Part shown: piece by piece, positions 1 through 7,327 of the stretch
Numbering within the stretch: position 1 is the stretch's first letter
Layout of the letters: every line of letters begins with the position of its first letter
Program-made: the position numbers and the translations under genes
The notes under the pieces: model-generated
Databases searched by the model: none
Seen by the model: the letters and a program-made list of their open reading frames with translations, nothing else
What the model was told of the DNA's origin: nothing
Assembly: GCA_934668605.1 (NCBI GenBank)
Contig: CAKUNY010000040.1
Span: forward strand, 1 to 14,365
DNA length: 14,365 nucleotides
Direction: 5' to 3'
DNA from: an uncultured Oscillospiraceae bacterium
Lineage (GTDB): Bacteria; Bacillota; Clostridia; Oscillospirales; Oscillospiraceae

Positions 1-84
1 TCCATCGCGCTGGTTCTGTTCCTGTTCATTCTGCTTCTGAACGCGACACTCAATTTCTTTTTAAAACGCGAGAAGGAGGATTGA
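1..84 (+). CDS. pstC: PstC, phosphate ABC transporter permease (C-terminal end only)
   Basis: Only the last 27 codons are visible; the gene starts before the window. The fragment is a run of hydrophobic residues (a final membrane helix) followed by a short basic-acidic cytoplasmic tail (LKREKED) and a TGA stop. Its frame ends 1 bp before the pstA start codon, and the pstA ribosome binding site (AAGGAGGA, 73-80) lies inside its last codons, so the two are translationally coupled. The call rests mainly on position: in Pst operons the permease directly upstream of pstA is PstC. The fragment is too short for independent identification. Confidence 0.8.
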   Translation, partial: SIALVLFLFILLLNATLNFFLKREKED

Positions 85-85
85 C

Positions 86-949
86 ATGCATACGAAAAAG
101 CTTTCTTCCTCCCGCCGGACATATGTCGGCTGCATGAAAGCGCTCATGTACCTCTGCGCGGGGCTGACGGGCGCGCTGGTTCTGTTTCTGGTGGCTTATG
201 TGCTCGTCAAGGGTCTTCCCAATATCACGTGGGAGCTTCTTTCCACGTCTCCGAGCTATCTTACCGATCGCATCGGCATTCTGCCCGACCTCATGAATAC
301 CATCTATGTCGTGCTGGCGACGATCGTTATCGTTCTGCCGCTGGGCGTCGGCGCAGCCATTTACCTCACGGAGTACGCGAAAAACAGGAAGCTCGTCGCC
401 GTCATCGAATACGCCGCCGAAACCCTCTCCGGCATTCCCTCGATCATCTACGGTCTGGCCGGCATGCTGATCTTCTGCGAGGTGCTCGGGATGGGAACGT
501 CTCTTCTCGCGGGCTCTTTGACGCTTGCCGTCATGAACCTGCCGACGATCCTGCGCACAACGCAGGAGAGCCTCAAGACCGTCCCCCAGAGCTACCGCGA
601 AGGTGCGTTCGGCCTTGGCGCGGGAAAGTGGCGCGTGGTACGCACGGTCGTGCTTCCCGGCTGCGTTGACGGCGTCATTACGGGCTGCATTTTAAGTGTC
701 GGCCGCATTTTAGGAGAATCCGCCGCACTGCTCTTTACCGCCGGCTTTGCTCACGCGCTGCATGGAATTTTTGACGGCTTATCGAGTCCCGGCGCAACGC
801 TCACCGTCGCCCTTTACGTCTACGCAAAAGAAGAGGGCGAGTTTGAGGTGGCCTTCGCCATCGCGGCGATCCTGATGCTCCTGACGCTCGCCATCAATCT
901 TGCCGCCGAGCTCGTCTCCCGGCACTTCCAGAAGAAAAAAGCGCTCTGA
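86..949 (+). CDS. pstA: PstA, phosphate ABC transporter permease
   Basis: A 287-residue inner-membrane permease of the high-affinity phosphate importer; with PstC it forms the channel powered by PstB. There is a basic N-terminus, a first membrane helix at about residues 17-43, then a binding-protein-dependent permease core with about five more helices. The cytoplasmic EAA-type loop (REGAFGLGAGKW..., about 171-192), which docks onto the ATPase, is clear, as is the family segment ETLSGIPSIIYGL upstream of it. Length is normal for PstA. The ATG at 86 is chosen because AAGGAGGA sits 5 bases upstream. It follows pstC by 1 bp and is separated from pstB by 79 bp, the only sizeable gap in the operon. 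Confidence 0.95.
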   Translation: MHTKKLSSSRRTYVGCMKALMYLCAGLTGALVLFLVAYVLVKGLPNITWELLSTSPSYLTDRIGILPDLMNTIYVVLATIVIVLPLGVGAAIYLTEYAKNRKLVAVIEYAAETLSGIPSIIYGLAGMLIFCEVLGMGTSLLAGSLTLAVMNLPTILRTTQESLKTVPQSYREGAFGLGAGKWRVVRTVVLPGCVDGVITGCILSVGRILGESAALLFTAGFAHALHGIFDGLSSPGATLTVALYVYAKEEGEFEVAFAIAAILMLLTLAINLAAELVSRHFQKKKAL

Positions 950-974
950 GCGCACAAATTCAGAAATTGATTCC

Positions 975-1002
975 GCCGCTCTTGCCAATGCGGCAGATTT
1001 TT
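975..1002 (+). other. Hairpin in the pstA-pstB gap
   Basis: GCCGC (975-979) can pair with GCGGC (990-994); alternatively TTGCC pairs with GGCAG. Either stem is followed by ATTTTTG, so it resembles a weak terminator or attenuator or an mRNA-processing structure within the operon. It might set the ratio of permease to ATPase message. The stem is short and this is only a possibility. Confidence 0.3.
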
Positions 1003-1010
1003 GACATAAT
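982..1010 (+). promoter_or_regulatory. Possible internal promoter before pstB
   Basis: TTGCCA (982-987) is followed after 17 bp by CATAAT (1005-1010). The -35 hexamer and spacing are the same as at the galK and esterase-operon promoters. Transcription would start near 1017, leaving almost no leader before the ribosome binding site (AGAAAGGAA, 1014-1022). It may therefore be fortuitous. Confidence 0.3.
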
Positions 1011-1028
1011 AGAAGAAAGGAACGCAAT

Positions 1029-1784
1029 ATGCAAGCCATTTTATCCGCGCATGACTTGAACCTCTGGTACGGCGCGCATCAGGCGCTGCACAATATCAGC
1101 ATCGACATTCCCGAAAGAAGTATCACCGCGCTCATTGGCCCGTCCGGCTGCGGCAAGTCCACCTTTTTAAAGACGCTCAACCGGATGAACGACCTCGTAG
1201 ACGGGGTCAAGATCACGGGCGAGGTCACCTACGAGGGTGAAAACATCTACGATTCTTCGGTCGACGTGAACGAGCTTCGTAAAAGCATCGGCATGGTCTT
1301 CCAGAAGCCGAACCCCTTCCCCATGAGCATCTATGACAACATCGCCTACGGTCCGAGAACGCACGGCATCCGCAACAAGGCAAAGCTTGACGACATCGTA
1401 GAAAAATCCCTGCGCGGCGCGGCCATCTGGGACGAGGTCAAGGACCGGCTCAAGAAAAATGCGCTTGGTCTCTCCGGCGGTCAGCAGCAGAGGCTCTGCA
1501 TCGCGCGGGCACTCGCCGTCGAGCCGAAGGTGCTTTTGATGGACGAGCCGACAAGCGCACTCGACCCCATTTCCACCTCCAAGATTGAAGACCTTGCCAC
1601 GCAGCTGCGCGAGCAGTACACGATCGTCATCGTGACCCACAACATGCAGCAGGCCGTCCGTATTTCGGACACCACCGCGTTTTTCCTGCTCGGCGAGCTC
1701 GTGGAGTACGGCCAGACAGAGCAAATGTTCTCCCAGCCGCAGGACAAGCGCACCGAGGATTACATCACGGGGAGGTTTGGATGA
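1029..1784 (+). CDS. pstB: PstB, phosphate ABC transporter ATP-binding protein
   Basis: A 251-residue cytoplasmic ATPase that drives phosphate import through PstCA. All ABC landmarks are present: Walker [10 protein letters not shown] (37-45), Q-loop region [15 protein letters not shown] typical of PstB, signature LSGGQQQR (148-155), Walker B VLLMDEP (168-174) followed by TSALDP, and the switch histidine in IVTHNMQQ (H204). Length matches the family (about 250). The start at 1029 has AAAGGAA about 7 bases upstream. Its stop codon overlaps the phoU start (ATGATGA, 1781-1787). Confidence 0.97.
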   Translation: MQAILSAHDLNLWYGAHQALHNISIDIPERSITALIGPSGCGKSTFLKTLNRMNDLVDGVKITGEVTYEGENIYDSSVDVNELRKSIGMVFQKPNPFPMSIYDNIAYGPRTHGIRNKAKLDDIVEKSLRGAAIWDEVKDRLKKNALGLSGGQQQRLCIARALAVEPKVLLMDEPTSALDPISTSKIEDLATQLREQYTIVIVTHNMQQAVRISDTTAFFLLGELVEYGQTEQMFSQPQDKRTEDYITGRFG

Positions 1785-2434
1785 TGAGAAACCGGTTTGA
1801 TGAACAGCTGAACGTACTCAACAGTGAAATGATCCGCATGGGCGCTCTATGCGAGGAGGTCATCGCGCTGGCCGCCAAGGCGCTTGGAGACGGCGACACG
1901 TCGCTCGCGAAAAAGGTTGCGCCGCTTGACGCGGAAATTGACGAAAAGGAGCGCTCGATTGAAACGCTCTGCCTGCGGCTTTTACTCCAGCAGCAGCCTG
2001 TCGCGCGCGATCTGCGCCAGATCTCGGCGGCCTTGAAAATGGTGACGGACATGGAGCGCATCGGCGATCAGGCCGAGGACATCGCGGAGATCGTTCTGTT
2101 TTTGAACGGCCGGCAGAGCGAACACGACGGCCTTCTTCAGCAGATGGCGCGCGCGGCCATCACGATGGTCACAAACAGCGTCGACGCGTTTGTGAAGCGT
2201 GATCTTCGCCTTGCCGAATGGGTCGAGCGCGCGGACGATACGGTCGACCAGTATTTTGACGAGGTCAAGCAATCTCTGATTGAAAAGATTTCCAAGCATC
2301 CGGAGGACGGGGCGTATTTCCTCGACTGCCTGATGATTGCCAAATACTTTGAACGCATCGCCGACCACGCGGTGAACATCGCCCAGTGGGTGGTCTTCTC
2401 GGTGACCGGCGTACACAAGGAGGGAGAAACATGA
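1781..2434 (+). CDS. phoU: PhoU, phosphate-signalling regulator
   Basis: A 217-residue helical protein of the PhoU family. It links the state of the Pst transporter to the PhoR kinase and keeps the Pho response off when phosphate is plentiful. Two PhoU three-helix domains are recognisable by their repeated metal-binding-type motifs: [14 protein letters not shown] in the first half and [14 protein letters not shown] in the second. Length is typical. Two adjacent start codons (1781 and 1784) are possible: GGAGG at 1771-1775 is 5 bases from the first and 8 from the second, so 1784 is equally acceptable. The gene overlaps pstB upstream and the response regulator downstream (ATGA at 2431-2434), which points to coupled translation. 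Confidence 0.95.
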   Translation: MMRNRFDEQLNVLNSEMIRMGALCEEVIALAAKALGDGDTSLAKKVAPLDAEIDEKERSIETLCLRLLLQQQPVARDLRQISAALKMVTDMERIGDQAEDIAEIVLFLNGRQSEHDGLLQQMARAAITMVTNSVDAFVKRDLRLAEWVERADDTVDQYFDEVKQSLIEKISKHPEDGAYFLDCLMIAKYFERIADHAVNIAQWVVFSVTGVHKEGET

Positions 2435-3105
2435 TCTGGTGCGTGGAAGACGGCGCCAGCATCCGCGACATTGAGGTCTATGCCCTGCAATCGACCGGCT
2501 TTGAGGCCAGAGGCTTTGAGGACGGGCAGGCATTCTGGAACGCCTTGCAGGAGGAAATGCCCGAGCTTGTCGTGCTCGACGTGATGCTCCCAGGACTCGA
2601 CGGCATCGAGCTTCTGCGCCGGATGAAGTCCTCCCCCGCTCTTTCCAGCATCCCCGTCGTCATGGCGACGGCCAAGGGCGCGGAATACGATAAAATTCAG
2701 GGTCTGGACTTGGGCGCGGACTACTATCTCACAAAGCCCTTCGGGGTCATGGAGCTTGTCTCCTGCGTGAAGGCGGTTCTCCGCCGCTGCCAGCCGCAAG
2801 CGCCTTCGCATCTCCTGCAAGACGGCAGCATTTCGCTCGACCTCGACGCGCATACCGTCACGGCAAATGGGCAGCGCGTGGAGCTCACATACAAGGAATT
2901 TGAGCTTCTGCGCCTGTTTTTGCAGCATCCCGGCATGGCCTTCACGCGCGACCAGCTCATGGAAAAGGTCTGGGGCACGGATTATTACGGCGAAACGCGC
3001 ACCATTGACATGCACATCCGGACGCTGCGGCAGAAATTAGGTGCCTGCGGCGAGCACATTGCCACCGTACGCGGCGTGGGCTACCGATGGGAGGGCTCGA
3101 AATGA
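2431..3105 (+). CDS. phoB: PhoB/PhoP-type response regulator
   Basis: A 224-residue OmpR/PhoB-family transcription factor, the output of the phosphate two-component system. The receiver domain (about 1-115) has the acidic pair E6-D7, phospho-acceptor D50 in VVLDVMLPG, switch threonine T80 and the conserved lysine K102 in LTKPFG. The C-terminal winged helix (about 130-222) has the expected YKEFELLRLF, a recognition-helix region TRTIDMHIRTLRQKLG and the wing VRGVGYRW. The ATG at 2431 is chosen because AAGGAGGGAG lies just upstream and it overlaps the phoU stop; an in-frame ATG at 2386 lies inside phoU with no ribosome site. It is placed between phoU and the kinase gene. Probable targets include the repeat-bearing promoter at 4820-4875. 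Confidence 0.93.
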   Translation: MIWCVEDGASIRDIEVYALQSTGFEARGFEDGQAFWNALQEEMPELVVLDVMLPGLDGIELLRRMKSSPALSSIPVVMATAKGAEYDKIQGLDLGADYYLTKPFGVMELVSCVKAVLRRCQPQAPSHLLQDGSISLDLDAHTVTANGQRVELTYKEFELLRLFLQHPGMAFTRDQLMEKVWGTDYYGETRTIDMHIRTLRQKLGACGEHIATVRGVGYRWEGSK

Positions 3106-4760
3106 CAAAGAAAATCTTCCGCTCAACGCTGCTTGTCGCCGTGTGCGCGCTTTTGGCAAGCCTCGTGCTCGTCATGGGCTGCCTGTACGATTACTTTGCA
3201 GGTCTCCAGTCCCAGGCGCTGCGCGATGAGCTGACCTTAGCGGCCTCCGGCGTATCGCAAAGCGGCGAAACATATCTTGATACCATCGACTCGAACCGCT
3301 ACCGCCTGACTTGGATCGCGCCGGACGGCACGGTGCTCTACGATACGCAAGCAGACGCAAGCACGATGGAGAACCACGCCGCGCGCGAGGAAGTGCAGCA
3401 GGCGCTCACCACCGGCGAGGGCGAAAGCAGCCGGTATTCGCAGACGTTACTTGAAAAGACGATCTATGTCGCAAGAAGGCTTTCCGACGGGAGCGTGCTT
3501 CGCATCTGCGTCTCGCAGCAGACATTGGCTGTGCTGCTGCTCGGCATGCTCCAGCCGGTGCTGGTCATTTTGCTCGCCGCCGTGATTTTCAGCGCGCTTC
3601 TGGCGAAACGGCTCTCCCGCCGCATTGTCGAGCCGCTCAACGCCATCGATCTCGATCACCCGCTCGAGGCGAAGGCCTACGATGAGATTGCCCCGCTGCT
3701 CGGCCGGATCAACCGCCAGCACGAGCAGATCGACGATCAGCTCCGCGAGCTCCAGCGCAAGACCGACGAGTTCACACACATCACGCAGAGCATGCCCGAG
3801 GGCCTCGTACTGCTCGACAATAAGAGCGCCATCCTGAGCATCAACCCTTCGGCAAGTAAGCTTTTCAGCGCGCAAGCAGGCTGCGTCGGGCAGAATTTCC
3901 TGACGCTCGACCGGAGCACGGATGTGTCTCAGGCCATCGACCGCGCGCGCGAAACGGGTCACAGCGAGACCCGCGTCGAGCTTTCCGGGCGCATCTATCA
4001 GTTCGATATCAGCCGCATCGAATCTGCGGGCGAAAAAATCGGAGCCGTTCTTCTTTGCTTCGACATTACCGAGCGCGAAACCGCCGAGCAGGCGCGCCGC
4101 GAATTTACCGCGAACGTGTCGCACGAGCTCAAAACGCCGCTTCAGGGCATCATCGGAAGCGCGGAGCTCATTGAAAACGGCATGGTAAAGCCCGAGGATA
4201 TGCCGCGCTTCATCGGCCACATCCGTACAGAAGCGCAGCGTCTGGTTGCGCTGATCGCCGACATCATCCGTCTGTCACAGCTAGACGAGGGCGTGGAGAT
4301 GCCGAAGGAAAATGTGGAGCTGTTGTCGCTTGCGGGCGAGGTCGCGGAAGATCTCCGCGCGGCGGCAGACAAGGCCTCCGTCACTATCACGACCGACGGC
4401 CAGAGCAGCGTCGTCTTCGGCGTGCGAAGGCTTTTATATGAGATGCTTTACAATCTCTGCGACAATGCCATCAAATACAACCGCCCCGGCGGAAGCGTCC
4501 GCATCCATGTTGAAAACCGCGAGCAGGAAGCCGCCATCTCGGTTCTTGATACCGGCATCGGCATTGCGCCCGAGCACCAGAGCCGGATCTTTGAGCGCTT
4601 CTACCGCGTCGACAAGAGCCACTCCAAGGCCTCCGGCGGCACGGGACTCGGCCTTTCGATCGTCAAGCACGCCGCCATGTATCACGGCGGCAAGGTTGCC
4701 CTCGAGAGTGAACCCGGCCGCGGCACCGAGATCCGCGTCACGCTTCCCAAGGAGCGCTGA
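3102..4760 (+). CDS. phoR: PhoR-type sensor histidine kinase
   Basis: A 552-residue membrane kinase partnering the adjacent response regulator. Order of parts: a first membrane helix (about 8-30), an extracytoplasmic segment of about 110 residues with a PAS-like WIAPDGTVLYD stretch, a second membrane helix (about 141-168), a linker, a cytoplasmic PAS domain (about 222-322), HisKA with H341 in FTANVSHELKTPL, and HATPase. The HATPase has N-box NLCDNAIKYN (451-460), G1 DTGIGI, F-box IFERFYRVD and G2 GGTGLGLS. All catalytic motifs are intact. The start at 3102 overlaps the regulator stop (ATGA) and has GGAGG at 3090-3094; an ATG at 3087 lies upstream of that ribosome site and is rejected. The gene is last in the operon, before a strong terminator. 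Confidence 0.94.
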   Translation: MTKKIFRSTLLVAVCALLASLVLVMGCLYDYFAGLQSQALRDELTLAASGVSQSGETYLDTIDSNRYRLTWIAPDGTVLYDTQADASTMENHAAREEVQQALTTGEGESSRYSQTLLEKTIYVARRLSDGSVLRICVSQQTLAVLLLGMLQPVLVILLAAVIFSALLAKRLSRRIVEPLNAIDLDHPLEAKAYDEIAPLLGRINRQHEQIDDQLRELQRKTDEFTHITQSMPEGLVLLDNKSAILSINPSASKLFSAQAGCVGQNFLTLDRSTDVSQAIDRARETGHSETRVELSGRIYQFDISRIESAGEKIGAVLLCFDITERETAEQARREFTANVSHELKTPLQGIIGSAELIENGMVKPEDMPRFIGHIRTEAQRLVALIADIIRLSQLDEGVEMPKENVELLSLAGEVAEDLRAAADKASVTITTDGQSSVVFGVRRLLYEMLYNLCDNAIKYNRPGGSVRIHVENREQEAAISVLDTGIGIAPEHQSRIFERFYRVDKSHSKASGGTGLGLSIVKHAAMYHGGKVALESEPGRGTEIRVTLPKER

Positions 4761-4776
4761 GCCCCTTCAAATCAAA

Positions 4777-4815
4777 TCCCGCGAGCTGTAAAATTTGCAG
4801 TTCGCGGGAGTTTTT
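4777..4815 (+). terminator. Intrinsic terminator of the pst-pho operon
   Basis: TCCCGCGA (4777-4784) pairs perfectly with TCGCGGGA (4802-4809). The stem extends inward through CTG/CAG and A-T pairs to a short loop and is followed by TTTTT (4811-4815). It begins 17 bp after the phoR stop. Confidence 0.92.
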
Positions 4816-4819
4816 GCGA

Positions 4820-4875
4820 TTTTACATAGATTTTACGATTTTACGCTTCCCTGTTTTACAAATCTCTGGTATCAT
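4820..4875 (+). promoter_or_regulatory. Candidate Pho box and promoter for the HAD phosphatase
   Basis: Four TTTTAC copies start at 4820, 4831, 4839 and 4854; the first three are identical octamers (GATTTTAC). An extended -10, TGG-TATCAT, ends at 4875, and there is no good -35 hexamer. With a start near 4882, the repeats cover about -62 to -22. In Bacillus, PhoP-activated promoters carry TT(A/T/C)ACA-like repeats about 11 bp apart in that same interval and lack a good -35; TTTACA occurs here exactly at 4821 and 4855. Spacing is 11, 8 and 15 bp, so the array is not perfectly regular. Activation by the neighbouring regulator is inference. Confidence 0.6.
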
Positions 4876-4936
4876 GCAAACTGTAAAGAGAAAGAAAACT
4901 TATAAAACAAAAACGAAAATTTGAAGGAGGAATGAT

Positions 4937-5767
4937 ATGGATAACATGAATTTAGAAAACAAGGAAGCATTGCAGCAGAAGCTGGAAGCGCTGCGCGCGA
5001 AGGAAGGCTTCATCTGCGACATGGACGGCGTGATCTATCACGGGAACCGGCTTCTGCCGGGGGTCAAGGAATTTGTCGACTGGCTGTATCGGGAGAACAA
5101 GCACTTCCTGTTCCTGACGAACTCGTCGGAGCGCTCTCCGAAGGAATTGCAGCAGAAGCTCGGGCGTATGGGTTTGGATGTGGACGAGAGCCACTTCTAC
5201 ACAAGCGCACTGGCAACGGCCAGATTCATCAGCTCGCAGGCGCCCGGATGCAGCGCATATGTCATCGGCGGCGCGGGACTGATCATGGCGCTTCATGACG
5301 AGGGCATTACGATGAACGACGTCGACCCCGACTATGTCATCATCGGCGAAGGAAATTCGTACAATTACGAAAACATTCTCAAGGCCGTGCGGCTGGTGCT
5401 CAAGGGCGCGAAGCTCATCGGCACGAACAGCGACCTCACGGGGCCTGCCGAAGAGGGCATTATTCCGGCCTGCCGGGCGATGATCGCACCGATCGAGATG
5501 GCAACCGGACAGACGGCCTACTTTGTAGGAAAGCCGAACCCCCTCATGATGCGCACGGGTCTTCGGATTCTCGGCGTTCACTCGGAGGACGCGGTCATGA
5601 TCGGCGACCGCATGGACACCGACATGGTAGCGGGCATTGAAACAGGTCTTTACACGACGCTGGTGCTCTCGGGCGTGACCGACCGGGCAGACATCAGGAA
5701 GTTCCCGTACCGGCCGCAGCTGGTTTTGAACGGTGTCGGCGATATCCCGCCCGCGGAAGCAAAGTAA
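4937..5767 (+). CDS. HAD-IIA family phosphatase (NagD/AraL-like)
   Basis: A 276-residue cytoplasmic phosphohydrolase of HAD subclass IIA, which removes phosphate from small sugar- or nucleotide-phosphates. The motifs are complete: motif I CDMDGVI with nucleophile D28 and acid D30, motif II FLTNSS, the motif III lysine in VGKPNPLMM, and motif IV IGDRMDTD. The insert between motifs II and III is the size of a C2a cap. The start at 4937 has AAGGAGG six bases upstream; an overlapping ATG at 4932 opens only a 5-codon frame. The exact substrate cannot be read from sequence; NagD, AraL and p-nitrophenylphosphatase relatives differ. Its position behind phoR and the repeated TTTTAC promoter suggests a role in recovering phosphate during starvation. 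Confidence 0.88.
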   Translation: MDNMNLENKEALQQKLEALRAKEGFICDMDGVIYHGNRLLPGVKEFVDWLYRENKHFLFLTNSSERSPKELQQKLGRMGLDVDESHFYTSALATARFISSQAPGCSAYVIGGAGLIMALHDEGITMNDVDPDYVIIGEGNSYNYENILKAVRLVLKGAKLIGTNSDLTGPAEEGIIPACRAMIAPIEMATGQTAYFVGKPNPLMMRTGLRILGVHSEDAVMIGDRMDTDMVAGIETGLYTTLVLSGVTDRADIRKFPYRPQLVLNGVGDIPPAEAK

Positions 5768-5801
5768 TCCAAACGAAACACAGAATCAAATCAAAGAAAA
5801 A

Positions 5802-5833
5802 GCCTGAGGTGTTGCGCCTGCAGGCGTGTTTTT
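5802..5833 (+). terminator. Probable terminator after the HAD phosphatase gene
   Basis: GCCTG (5802-5806) pairs with CAGGC (5821-5825). The stem continues after one bulged G as AGGTG/CGCCT around a TTG loop. GTG and then TTTTT (5829-5833) follow. The three-base gap before the T run makes it less than ideal. The right arm also forms a perfect 12-bp palindrome (CGCCTGCAGGCG, 5815-5826). Confidence 0.6.
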
Positions 5834-5918
5834 GCATATTCAAATAACTTTTTTCCCGGAATATTTTGTTAAGTTCTACGAAAATCCACGCAATTCAAAC
5901 ATTTAACGTCCGCAAAAC

Positions 5919-5947
5919 TTGCCATGCCGCCGGCTGCGTATTATAAT
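5919..5947 (+). promoter_or_regulatory. galK promoter
   Basis: TTGCCA (5919-5924), 17 bp, then TATAAT (5942-5947): five of six and six of six matches to the housekeeping consensus. Transcription would start near 5954, giving a leader of about 50 bases. That leader holds a hairpin (GCCCG 5966-5970 with CGGGC 5984-5988) ending 4 bases before the GGAGG site. Confidence 0.75.
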
Positions 5948-6004
5948 TGCGAAAGTAAAAGCTTTGCCCGCGCGGTTTTCCCCCGGGCGAATGGAGGTAT
6001 TACG

Positions 6005-7117
6005 ATGGAACAGCTCTATCACTTTTCCGCGCCCGGCCGCACCGAGATCAGCGGCAACCATACCGACCATCAGCATGGCTGCGTGCTGGCTGCCGCGGTC
6101 GACATGCAGACGGAAGCGGAGGTGCGCCTGAACGGCACGCGCCTGATTTTGATCGACTCCGAGGGCTTCGCGCCGGTGACAATCGACCTCGACGATCTGT
6201 CTGTCCACGAAAGCGAAAAGAATACGACGGCGTCTCTTGTGCGCGGCGTTGCGGCGGCATTTCAGGCGCGCGGCTGCAAGCTCCACGGCTTCGACGCAAA
6301 GGTAACGTCTACGGTGCTCCCCGGCTCGGGACTCTCGAGCTCCGCGGCCTTCGAGGTGCTCATCGGCAGAATTCTAAACGGCCTGTTCTTTGAGAACAAG
6401 CTCTCCCCCATTGAGATCGCGCAGATCGGCCAGTACGCCGAAAACGTCTACTTTGGAAAGCCCTCGGGGCTCATGGACCAGATGGCGTCCTCGGTCGGCG
6501 GCCTCGTGTTCATCGATTTTGCAGACCCCAAAAAGCCCATCGTCGAAAAAGTCGACTACGATTTTGCCCACTGCGGGTACACGCTCTGCATCATTGACTC
6601 CCACGCAAGCCACGCGGATCTGACCGATGAGTACGCGGCCATCCCGAACGAGCTCAAGACCGTCTCGGCCTATTTTGGAAAAGAGACGCTCCACGATGTC
6701 GACGAAGCGGCATTCTATGATGCCCTGCCGGAGCTGAGAGCTGCATGCGGCGACCGCGCCGTCCTGCGCGCGATGCATGTTTTTGACGAAAACCGCCGCG
6801 TCCGGCTTCAGGTGCGCACGCTGCGAAGCGACAATTTTGATGCGTTTTTGACCTACGTCAACGACTCCGGCCGTTCGTCGTGGGTGAAGCTCCAGAACGT
6901 CACGCCGCTTGGCGCGGCGGAGCATCAGGACATGGCCTTTACGCTCGCGCTTTGCAAAAAGCTTCTAAGCGGCGAGGGCGCTGTCCGCGTTCATGGCGGC
7001 GGCTTTGCCGGTACGGCGCTGGCCTTCGTCCCCAACGACCGCTTCGAAGCGTTCCGCGAGGACATCGAGAAGGCGCTCGGCGAGGGCTCCTGCCATCCGC
7101 TCAAAATCAAAGAATAA
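6005..7117 (+). CDS. galK: Galactokinase-like GHMP kinase
   Basis: A 370-residue cytoplasmic sugar kinase of the GHMP fold, expected to make galactose 1-phosphate from galactose and ATP. Visible motifs: the N-terminal galactokinase signature APGRTEISGNHTDHQHG (9-25), ATP-binding LPGSGLSSSAA (105-115), the catalytic-aspartate segment GLMDQ (D158) and motif 3 VRVHGGGFAGTALAF (328-342). In classical galactokinases the signature reads GEHTD; here the glutamate that contacts the sugar is asparagine (N18), while H19 and D21 remain. The start at 6005 has GGAGG 7 bases upstream; the in-frame ATG at 5924 overlaps the promoter. It stands alone between terminators with no galT or galE nearby, so sugar specificity is not secured. 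Confidence 0.8.
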   Translation: MEQLYHFSAPGRTEISGNHTDHQHGCVLAAAVDMQTEAEVRLNGTRLILIDSEGFAPVTIDLDDLSVHESEKNTTASLVRGVAAAFQARGCKLHGFDAKVTSTVLPGSGLSSSAAFEVLIGRILNGLFFENKLSPIEIAQIGQYAENVYFGKPSGLMDQMASSVGGLVFIDFADPKKPIVEKVDYDFAHCGYTLCIIDSHASHADLTDEYAAIPNELKTVSAYFGKETLHDVDEAAFYDALPELRAACGDRAVLRAMHVFDENRRVRLQVRTLRSDNFDAFLTYVNDSGRSSWVKLQNVTPLGAAEHQDMAFTLALCKKLLSGEGAVRVHGGGFAGTALAFVPNDRFEAFREDIEKALGEGSCHPLKIKE

Positions 7118-7119
7118 GC

Positions 7120-7161
7120 AAAACGAACCGCGTTCACAAATCGGAACGCGGTTCGTTTTTT
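7120..7161 (+). terminator. Strong terminator after galK, possibly bidirectional
   Basis: A perfect 16-bp stem (7120-7135 with 7144-7159) with an 8-base loop sits 2 bp after the galK stop, and T residues run to 7161. On the minus strand the same stem is followed by TTTTGC, so it could also stop transcription arriving from the zinc-ribbon membrane protein gene on the other side. Confidence 0.95.
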
Positions 7162-7195
7162 CTTTGTTGAAGGGATTGGGGAAACCTCCCGCTTC

Positions 7196-7305
7196 TGCGT
7201 AGGGGTCGATGCCCACATCGACCCGGCACGTAAATCCATTTTTATGGGAATCCTCGGCGAATCCGATGGTACCCCTGGGGCGATGTAGGCATCGCCCCCT
7301 ACGCA
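7196..7305. repeat. Palindromic intergenic repeat element, copy A
   Basis: A 110-bp non-coding element with 29-bp terminal inverted repeats (7196-7224 and 7277-7305) that differ at three positions. Each arm is itself a hairpin of 9 bp with a 4-base loop (left stem 7203-7211 with 7216-7224). The 52-bp centre matches copy B (10375-10481) at roughly three quarters of positions by eye, and weaker similarity extends about 15-20 bp beyond both ends. It resembles a MITE or REP-type element. It lies between the convergent galK and the zinc-ribbon membrane protein gene. No transposase is visible. Confidence 0.8.
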
Positions 7306-7327
7306 AATTTGGAACGTCTGCAAAATC

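Noticed and set aside
2137..3015. Long minus-strand open frame opposite phoU and phoB, and similar ones opposite phoR (3447-4220) and the HAD gene (4952-5581)
   Set aside because: These are GC-rich antisense shadows of clearly conserved genes, with arginine/histidine-rich nonsense composition and no ribosome sites.
4932..4949. Mini frame starting at the ATG overlapping the HAD start
   Set aside because: It has only 5 codons; the ribosome site fits the 4937 start and there is no sign of a leader-peptide attenuator.
5869..5910. TTAAG/TTTAACG motifs upstream of galK as further Pho boxes
   Set aside because: They are two imperfect, irregularly placed matches in AT-rich DNA; galK also has a good -35, unlike Pho-activated promoters.
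5924..6004. Earlier in-frame start of galK
   Set aside because: The ATG at 5924 overlaps the -35 and the frame reads through the -10; 6005 has GGAGG at good spacing.
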